Source: Saccharum officinarum (Eukaryota; Streptophyta; Magnoliopsida; Poales; Poaceae). Taken from it: a DNA stretch of 64,000 bases. The notes under the pieces were generated by a model that had not been told where the DNA came from, searched no databases, and saw only the letters and a program-made list of their open reading frames with translations. The stretch is from the NCBI GenBank assembly GCA_020631735.1, contig CM036158.1, positions 86,057,421 to 86,121,420 of the forward strand, read 5' to 3'. The position numbers and the translations under genes are program-made. Shown here piece by piece: positions 56,801-64,000 of this stretch (position 1 is its first letter; every line of letters starts with the position of its first letter).

Positions 56801-57086
56801 CATTTGGTGTGAACAAGCATTGGAAGCCAAGGTCACAAAGTTGCCCAACGGATAACAAGTTGAAACTCAATGAAGCAACATAGAGCACATTTGAGAGTGA
56901 GTGATCATGTGATATTGCAATCTTGCCTATACCCTTGACTTTGCTCTTTGAATTATCCCCAAATGTGATCTTCTCTTGACATATTCCATTCTCTTCAATG
57001 GTGGTGAACATACGAGGATCACCGGTCATATGTTGAGTGCAACCACTATCAATAACCCAATGAGATCCACCGGTCTTGTAGTTCAC
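53859..57086 (-). pseudogene. Sirevirus pol, copy 2, single nonsense codon
   Basis: One reverse-strand frame of ~1075 codons. Order: protease DSG (WVIDSGCTQHMTGD, residues ~10-23), gag-pre-integrase finger (H...H...CSACQ), integrase core with MDLFGP, IRSDNGKEF and QQNSVVERK (Ser replaces the common Gly before VVERK), the chromodomain-less C-terminus, RT with [11 protein letters not shown] and [10 protein letters not shown], and RNase H with [17 protein letters not shown], ending near [18 protein letters not shown]. The only break is TAA at 55785-55787 (CAA in copy 1) between integrase and RT. No ATG starts the frame; a TAG directly precedes it. Pol is in a different frame from gag, so expression needs frameshifting, re-initiation or splicing. 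Confidence 0.88.
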
Positions 57087-57103
57087 CTACACACAAGAGA
57101 TCA
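57084..57103 (-). other. gag-pol junction
   Basis: Gag ends with TGA at 57103-57101, and pol opens right after a TAG, 15 bases downstream in another frame. The 20-base junction contains CTCTTGTGTGTAG|GTGAAC, which looks like a 3' splice acceptor. It is conserved in copy 1 (12540-12556). Confidence 0.6.
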
Positions 57104-59455
57104 AGCTTTTTGTTTAGGGACCCAAACTTGAGAGGGGCCCTTGATTTTCTCCACTAGTGACTTGGCAACCCATATTTTCTTTGGCCTATTCTTGTTTGGG
57201 GGACCCAAAAACATGACTTTCATCTTTCCATTTGAATCTTTTCTTAGCATATAATGAGCATTGAAAGCGAAAGGTCTAGCATGCTTGGGCAAGGGTTGTG
57301 GTGGTGGAGTTTTGCATTCATGAGCAAAGTGACCTTCTTGACCACACTCAACACATCTCTTTGGCTTGGGCTTTGACTTGCTTTGTTGTTGTTGTTGAGC
57401 TTTTGCTTTCTTCTCTTGATTTGCCAAGTACCCAATACCACTTCTATCCATCTTCATTACGGTGTTCATGAGGAGCTCACTTTGCAAATGTTGGCCTCTT
57501 GTGAACTTGCTTAGGCCGGTCTTGAGATGCTCTTTTTCTTGCTTGAGCTTTTTGTTTTCTTCAATGAGTGACTCATTTGTTGGTTGCTTCTCAAGAGCCA
57601 TCAAACCTTTTAGCTTCTTGTTCTCATTTGCAAGCTTCTCATTCTCACTCTTAATCTTGGCATAATCATCATGGTTGCTTGACTCAACCACACTCTTGCC
57701 TTTGCTACTAGAACCTTGCTCAATGCTTTCAGTGATCAAGTCATCACATGATGTAGCTATATCACACTTAACAACATGGTTAGTAGCATCATGTGTCTCA
57801 AGAGCAAGTTCATTAGCAACCACAAGACTATCATAGTCAATTTTTAATGTGGTGTATTTGTCCTTTAGAGAATTATGTCTAGTGATGAGCTCATCATGCT
57901 TCTTCTCAAGTTTATCATGTTGATCTTTAAGCTCTTTATAAGAGGTTTTGAGCTCCTTGAGAGTGGAAGACATCACTTCATTTTGAACTCTAAGCTCACC
58001 ACTAGTCTTTTGAATATTTTCAAGCTTGGATGAGAGTGATTCATTTTCATTTTGAAGATCATCATTTTCATTTCTAGTCCTTCTTATGATTTTAGTGTAT
58101 TTGTTTAGCAATTTTACAAGTTCATCATAAGAAGGTGAGTCATATTCATCATCACTATCACTATCATCATCATCATCATCACTATCATGGTTTTGTACCT
58201 TTCGTTCACCCTTGGCCATAAGGCATAGGTGAGTAGTGGACGATGATGGTGAAGGAGGCGGTGAAGGTGGTGATGAAGATGTTGGTGAAGATGATGGCCC
58301 CATCACAAATGCGGCAACCTTCTCTTTCTCATCATCGCTCTCATCTTCGGAGGACTCACAAGATGATTCAATGTCGGCGAGCCAATCACCAATAATGTAT
58401 GCCTTTCCTCCCTTCTTCTTCTTGTGGAACTCCTTCTTCTTGCCATCCTTCTTCTTGTATGGCTTGTTCTTCTTCTTCTCTTCTTCTTCATCACTTGAAT
58501 CATTTTTCTTGCCCTTGTTCTTGTTCTTGTACTTGTCTTTTGGTGGTCTAGGGCATTGATGAGCTAGGTGGCCAAGTTCACCACAATTGTAGCAATCCAT
58601 CTCCGAGATTGGCTTTCTCTTGCTACTTGTGAAGAATTTCTTCTTCTTGCCATCGAACTTGATGCCACTCTTGTTGAGCTTCTTTAGCATCTTGGTGGTC
58701 TTTCTCACCATGAGTGCAAGTGATTCATCATCAACATCACTTTCACTTGAGCTTTCTTGCACCATCATGGCTTGGCCCTTCTTCTTCTTCTTGTCGTGAC
58801 TGGCTTTGAAGGCCAAGTCTTTCTTCTTGGAAGATGATGAGCCCTCTTTCGGAGTGATATGCATGTACATCTCATGAGCATTGATTTTCCCTAATACTTG
58901 AGTCGGTGTTGCGGTGGAAAGATCACTTTGGTGAAGCACGGTGACAATGTGACCATACTTCTCAACGGGAAGCACACTCAAGATCTTCCTTGCAACATCC
59001 GATTGGCTCATTTTGGTGAGCCCAAGAGCATTGAGGTCCTCTACAAGAACATTTAAGCGAGTGTATATGTCATTAGCACTTTCTTTAGGAAGCATCTCAA
59101 AAGAATTAATTTTCTTTAAAGCTATGTGATAGCGTTCCTCACGCTCACTCTTAGTTCCCTCATGGAGAGCACAAAGATTTTCCCACAATTCATGAGCGTT
59201 CTTTGCATTACGCACGCGATTGAAGATATCTTTGCCTAAGCCCCGGTAGAGTGCATTTTTGGCCTTTGCATTCCACCGGTCGTACTTCTCCTCGTCACCA
59301 CTTGGGTTAGCGGAATCCCTTATGGGGGGAAGCCCTTCGGTTGCGGCTCTAAGGCACCCAACATCGATGGCTTCGAGGTACGCCTCCATACGAATTTTCC
59401 AATATGGAAAATCGTCTCCCTCAAAAGTGGGAGGTGGTCCTTCCCCATTAGACAT
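57101..59455 (-). CDS. Sirevirus gag, copy 2 (open)
   Basis: 784 residues from ATG 59455 (MSNGEGPPPTFEGDDFPYWK), with no internal stop. The N-terminal half resembles the copia gag UBN2-type capsid region (WNAKAKNALYRGLG, HELWENLCALHEG, MYTRL-like). Zinc knuckle 1 (CYNCGELGHLAHQC) is at ~287. Lys-rich and acidic Ser-rich stretches follow, then a long predicted coiled coil (~420-650, heptad-like E/K/N/L), and zinc knuckle 2 (CVECGQEGHFAHEC) at ~700. A basic region near the end reads PPNKNRPKKIWVAKSLVEK. Knuckles bind the RNA genome and the coiled coil aids assembly. Two knuckles and a large gag are Sirevirus traits. Confidence 0.9.
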   Translation of the reverse strand: MSNGEGPPPTFEGDDFPYWKIRMEAYLEAIDVGCLRAATEGLPPIRDSANPSGDEEKYDRWNAKAKNALYRGLGKDIFNRVRNAKNAHELWENLCALHEGTKSEREERYHIALKKINSFEMLPKESANDIYTRLNVLVEDLNALGLTKMSQSDVARKILSVLPVEKYGHIVTVLHQSDLSTATPTQVLGKINAHEMYMHITPKEGSSSSKKKDLAFKASHDKKKKKGQAMMVQESSSESDVDDESLALMVRKTTKMLKKLNKSGIKFDGKKKKFFTSSKRKPISEMDCYNCGELGHLAHQCPRPPKDKYKNKNKGKKNDSSDEEEEKKKNKPYKKKDGKKKEFHKKKKGGKAYIIGDWLADIESSCESSEDESDDEKEKVAAFVMGPSSSPTSSSPPSPPPSPSSSTTHLCLMAKGERKVQNHDSDDDDDDSDSDDEYDSPSYDELVKLLNKYTKIIRRTRNENDDLQNENESLSSKLENIQKTSGELRVQNEVMSSTLKELKTSYKELKDQHDKLEKKHDELITRHNSLKDKYTTLKIDYDSLVVANELALETHDATNHVVKCDIATSCDDLITESIEQGSSSKGKSVVESSNHDDYAKIKSENEKLANENKKLKGLMALEKQPTNESLIEENKKLKQEKEHLKTGLSKFTRGQHLQSELLMNTVMKMDRSGIGYLANQEKKAKAQQQQQSKSKPKPKRCVECGQEGHFAHECKTPPPQPLPKHARPFAFNAHYMLRKDSNGKMKVMFLGPPNKNRPKKIWVAKSLVEKIKGPSQVWVPKQKA

Positions 59456-59494
59456 CTTGCTCTAGGCGGTAAAGCCTAAAAATAGAGCAACACG

Positions 59495-59507
59495 GCTCCG
59501 ATACCAA
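59495..59507 (-). other. primer-binding site of copy 2
   Basis: TTGGTATCGGAGC on the coding strand, one base after the 5' LTR end. It is complementary to the 3' end of plant initiator tRNA-Met (TGGTATCAGAGC) with one mismatch. Copy 1 has lost this site. Confidence 0.85.
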
Positions 59508-59508
59508 T

Positions 59509-60917
59509 TGAAAGGATCAAGATGCCCAAGAGGGGGGGGTGAATTGGGCTTTTCTAAAAATTAAATGCAAGAAATAAATCCTACAAGCCGGAATTCACCC
59601 CTAGTGTCTACTTGTGTTCCTAGAGAGTCTACCGATACAAAGTTTTGCACCCTAGTTTCCAATCCTAGTCTAGCATGGCAAGTCTAGGAATGTAAACAAG
59701 CAATGAAAGTAAATACGAGAATGTAAATGCTTGAATGTAAAGGGGCAAGGAACACGGCGATGTTTTTCCGAGGTATCGGAGAGTCGCCACTCCCCACTAG
59801 TCCTCGTTGGAGCACCCGCGCAAGGGTGTACCTCCCCCTTGATCCGCGCAAGGATCAAGCGCAAGGATCAAGGTTCTTTGACCCGCGCAAGTGAGGACCT
59901 CTCAAGCTTTGATTCTCAAATCTCTATCCTCACTAGTGCTCTTGCACTCCCTTGCACTCCAAAGGTGTTTATCAGCTGATCAAATGAGCAAGAGGCCTCT
60001 AAAAGAGGTGGTGGGGATGTATTTATACACCCCACAGACAAAACGAACCGTTACCTGCTGACTTAGCAAAACACGAGCTGACCGGACGCGCCGGTTGAAC
60101 TGACCGGACGCGCCGGTCGCTCGTAACGGTCGAAACCCGAAAAACAACTGAGTGACCGGACGCACCGGTCAGAGGTGACCGGACGCATCCGATCGTGCAG
60201 GGAGCATACTGTACTCGCACCGGACGCGCGACCGCGTCCGATCGGGGATGACCGGACGCGTCCGGTCGTCTCTGGACCTTACTGGACTGTGACCGGACGC
60301 GCCGATCACACCCCGGTCGCGTCCGATCGGGTGTTTCCCTCAAGTGACACGTGTCGACTTCTGACCACCGCGTCCGGTCCTCGCGAGGACCATGTCCGGT
60401 GTTCAGAGCTGAAACCCTAGCCGCGGAACTAAACTGACCGGACGCGTCCGGTCATGCCGAGGACCACGTCCGGTCATGGGAAAACGACCCGAAACTCTCC
60501 GAAACGCGTCACAACTTGAACCAAGTTGCTTCCAACTGAACTTTGAGCTATTCTAGAGCTGCCTAGCGCCAAGTTTAACAAGTGTGCACCACACCTAAAC
60601 ATAGGACTCGCCTAGGTCAAGCTACCCGCTCATGCCCCCCTTTATAGTACGGCCAAAAGAGAAAAACAAAGATCCTAACGACTATTCCAAATGTCTCTCA
60701 ACACCTCGACATCCGGAACTAACCGTCCTTAATCTTGACGTCACTCTTTTGAAAACCGAAATGATTTCCATCAAGGGGCATGAATACCATGGTGCCCAAA
60801 GCAGTTAAGACCTCCATGACCTAACTTACCAAAGTTTCTGCAAAACACACGTTAGTCATGGTAATAAAGCGTTGTCATCAATTGCCGAAACCAAACCTCG
60901 GGGCCTAGATGCTTTCA
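59509..60917 (-). repeat. 5' LTR of copy 2, with internal deletion
   Basis: 1409 bp, ~200 bp shorter than the 3' LTR. The missing block is at ~59850-59890, where CGCAAGGATCAAG is duplicated and followed by a hybrid GGTTCTTTGACCCGCGCAAG junction. TATAAATA is at 60020-60027 and palindromes at ~60080-60480. The deletion lies downstream of the TATA box in transcription order, so the promoter is intact. Confidence 0.9.
60080..60480. promoter_or_regulatory. palindrome cluster in the 5' LTR of copy 2
   Basis: Matches the 3' LTR cluster almost base for base; differences are mainly at CpG positions (e.g. CGCGTCCG versus CGCATCCG near 60184). Confidence 0.75.
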
Positions 60918-63699
60918 CAACCAATGTACAAGCCAAGATCGTAGTGATTCAATATAACAAGTCACATGTTACATCCATTATTACAAGTAATTCAACATAG
61001 ATCGGAGTTCCATGGAGTTATCACAACTCAAGTTCAAAAGTAGCGGAAGCAAAGTAGTTTGAAACTAATATCATCTTAATTCAAATACATACCAGTACCA
61101 AGGTCAATTTCCAACAAAAGCATGAGAGACAAGATAGCTCAGAAGGATCATGCCCATGATCACACTCCGCCACTACAGCAGGAGCCATCCAATTCTTGCA
61201 GTAGCCATGATACATCACAACCTGCAACAAGTGAGAATAAACCCTGAGTACGAGAAGGTACTCAGCTAGACTTACCTATCATAAACCAGAAATAATATGA
61301 CACCAAGGAGTATGCAAGGCTTTTTTTCAGTGGGCTAACTTGACTCATTTGCGAAAAGCATAAGTTATTATGAAAAAACTAATTTAAGTCCTTTTGCATC
61401 ATCTTTATTATAACCTATTCAATCTAGATAAGCACCTATGCTAAAGCAATCACTTGATTAACCATTAAAATCAAAGGTTACCATCTCATGTTTAACATTT
61501 CCAACATCATCCACATAACCATCCGTGTTCCATCATCATTACTACGATGCGGTAACTCGAGTCAAGTGCTCACTATCCAGGAGCGATGGCAATTCAAATC
61601 GATTATTAACCAGCTAGTAATTTATTCCTCACATAAACCTCACTCACCTGCTAAAGTGAGATATTTGTCACCGAGTCAACTATCCAGGTAAAGTCTCGAG
61701 TTTGCTAGAAACCACATGTACCCGGGGGCCGACTGACTGCCCTTTGATCTTATCATCGCGCCCCCGTGTCCTACCACACCTTCTCCGGTACAGTGCGCTG
61801 CAGGCAATCTACTCGGCCCGAATAATCTCCCAGCTTCGCGGTCGGAAGGTACTTTATCCGGCCAGCTAAATGTGAGACATGCGTTCAACATGACCCGAGG
61901 CCCAACAACGGTCGGTCATTAATCGACACAGACGGAAACTACAAGCACCCCAGAACCCTGTCTGGTTGCCCAATACTTATTCCGCCCGGTCTCCGATTAA
62001 CCATCAACACTTGGTTATTTCTAGGATATCATCCATTCCATAGCTAAAGTATTCCCATAACCACCTATAATTTCAGGTGACAGGAAATCACCGATCGCTA
62101 CCGGTCTAAGCAGGGCTAAGCAGTTATTCGATCCTAAACCTAACAGGGTAAGAAGGTGATCAGGTAGGTAAGGATAGTAATAAATGCATCAACGGTTTCA
62201 TTCAACTCCTACAACTTAATACAACAATATATATAACATATAAATTTAATTGCTTTTATAAAGTAGGAGACTTATGATGTTCCGGGGCTTGCCTAGGATC
62301 AAACACTTAGGTTAGTGTTTGACAGATGACACTCGCTTGACGAGCATCTCCCATCCCGACACTTGCTTAATCCTTTCATCTTCGGGATAGGTCCACCAAA
62401 CACCGTCTTCAGGTTTAGCTCCCACGTCTCGTCCTTCGTGTGGTGCATATAGCGAACCTAAATGAGATGCAAGATGCATGTGTATGAATATGATGAATGG
62501 TAACATAAGATGCATCACATAAGCATTCAAACAACACAGATTATACAAGACATAGACACCAATAGCTAATTAACTAGCATTACACAACCAATTATAGAGG
62601 GCAAAGCACATCAAGCATAGCACAAGTTTAACAAGATCACAAGTATCTTAACTTGACCATCATCAAGGGCATAAACCACACTTAGTAACACATGGAGTAA
62701 ACCACCATAACTAGCATCTGACAATTTCTGGACTACAAACAACAGCTGCATGTTTGGATCATAACTGGAGTTATACAAATCCAATAGCCATGCAACAAGA
62801 CATTCTGGAAAGCTTATGAAATTGTCTATAATTCATATTTAATCACCTCAGCATGATTCTCAAGTTAACCAAGTCAAACATGCATAATTACAGAATCTGG
62901 TCCAGAGATTTCAGAGAATAACTATTTCTGGAACCTAACTTGGAGCAGTCATAACTCGCAAACTACAAAGCCAAATACCACCAAAATTTAACACAAGCTA
63001 TATTAATGAGTTATATACAACCTTGTTATAAGCATGTTTCTCAGCAAACATCATTTTCATGGTGCAATTACCAAAGTCCCAGAAACTATCCAGGAAAGCA
63101 TCAATTGCAAGAATAAATATTAACTTATATTCTAAACATACATTTGGCCACAATCAATGTTGCCATCATAAAGTACATGTTAAATGATCACCAAAAAGTA
63201 TAGTGTTCATCACTAAATAAATTCTTTTAATGCATTTCTTAATTTATTTATATGCCTAGGTGATTTAATGAACATATACCAAAAGTACACCATAAATTCT
63301 ACAAAAATTATAGTAGCTAGAATATCATCACAATAGTCTACTGTATAAATTTCAATCCATTTGGACATGTATATCAACCTCTATGAAAAAGACAAGTTGC
63401 TATTGCAAGAAATCATGTGAGTGATACACCAATAACTCACTCATAAAGCAACCAAAATTCATAAAATTTTTACCACGCATCAAACATCACATGAGTAGCA
63501 TGCCATAAAAATTTCACTTCATTTGAAGCCCTACATTTGCAGTTATAAAAATAACAAAATCAACTAGCATTAAAACCTAACTGCATAAATCTATTTGTAC
63601 AGAGAAAACTTTAAACTAAAACATGTCATATTATAGATCTAATGCATAGAGAATTTCACAAGGATTCCAAAAAGTACTTGTAACACCCCTGGGTGTTAA
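60918..63699 (-). repeat. gypsy-type LTR-like sequence
   Basis: No coding frame. The sequence ends near 63679-63699 in TGTAACACCCCTGGGTGTTA, a palindromic LTR-start word. Interior blocks such as CCGGGGGCCGACTGACTGCCC, GGTCGGTCATTAATCGACACAG and GAGTACGAGAAGGTACTCAGC are familiar from grass gypsy LTRs. Because the terminal word is palindromic, orientation and exact edge are uncertain. It is cut at 60918 by Sirevirus copy 2. Confidence 0.45.
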
Positions 63700-64000
63700 G
63701 CATGCATTAACATCCCAAAGCACGAGCATTAGCATCACATACATGTTCATCATCACATGCAATATAAGTTCATTTGAATTGAAATGTGAAAAATATCTGT
63801 TTGAACCCTAATTATTGCATTTGCTTGCTAAAGTTATAGAACTTGTTTAGCTACAATTTTAAATAATCTAGAATTAATTAACATGATTTTTGGAGCAACT
63901 TTTGTATTCAAAATCTCCCCAAATTTTACTTTTAAAAATATTCTAGAAAAGTGAGTTTTTAATTAAAATTTTGGCTTTAAATCATTAATTCAAAATCTAT
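63700..64000. other. AT-rich repeat-like DNA to the window end
   Basis: No coding frame. Starting with AAGCATGCATTAACATCCC after TGTAACACCC, it could itself be the start of a plus-strand gypsy LTR facing the other way. Confidence 0.35.

Larger units (their letters stand above)
47733..60917 (-). mobile_element. Sirevirus-type Ty1/copia retrotransposon, copy 2 (nearly complete)
   Basis: 13.2 kb on the reverse strand: 5' LTR 60917-59509, PBS 59507-59495, gag 59455-57101, pol 57086-53859, palindrome-rich spacer, ORF3 52255 to ~49750, PPT 49353-49340, 3' LTR 49339-47733. Same family as copy 1. Gag is open, pol has one nonsense codon, and ORF3 has one frameshift and three TAG stops. LTR-to-LTR comparison by eye over ~260 bases near the TATA box shows ~8 differences (~3%), mostly C/T or G/A. 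Flanking pentamers are CTATG (left) and CAACC (right), so no target-site duplication. Left and right flanks are both gypsy-like. Confidence 0.93.

Overview
This is nuclear DNA from a grass, most likely a panicoid such as sorghum, sugarcane or Miscanthus. The evidence is intron-containing plant genes, a group-B expansin leader, a dense population of grass MITEs, and Sirevirus-type Ty1/copia elements carrying ACCGGACGCGTCCGGT palindromes. Two runs of 100 N (18859-18958 and 44872-44971) are assembly gaps. The species call is an inference.

Layout. 1-174 is the first exon of a beta-expansin (minus), with its TATA box. About 0.3-3.3 kb is decayed repeat DNA. 3303-16231 is a decayed Sirevirus (minus: 3' LTR, PPT, ORF3, pol, gag, damaged 5' LTR) abutting a plus-strand wreck of another copia pol gene (16232-18600). 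18959-21488 is a PIF/Harbinger transposon with a broken transposase.

The gene island is 22.5-44.8 kb. It holds three 5' exons of a NudC-domain gene (minus); an intact tRNA-Leu(AAG) inside a tandem array that also holds a SINE and a Helitron; a ZAT-like three-finger C2H2 repressor gene with a frameshift; a two-exon zf-met/U1-type zinc-finger gene; a six-exon YqgF/RuvX-like nuclease gene with a one-base frameshift; and an unrecognised, frameshifted membrane-protein fragment (minus). MITEs and a 652-bp tandem duplication lie between them.

44972-47732 and 60918-63699 are gypsy-like remains on either side of a second, much better preserved Sirevirus (47733-60917, minus). That copy has both LTRs, PBS, PPT, an open gag, a pol with one nonsense codon, and a third ORF with three TAG stops and a frameshift.

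How it fits together. The cellular genes are unrelated housekeeping or regulatory genes, not a pathway. The organised system is the Sirevirus: LTR promoter, gag with two zinc knuckles and a coiled coil, pol in another frame, a palindrome-rich GC-rich spacer, a large non-enzymatic ORF3 and repeated PPT-like tracts. Its palindromes and ORF3 are the least understood parts of the window.
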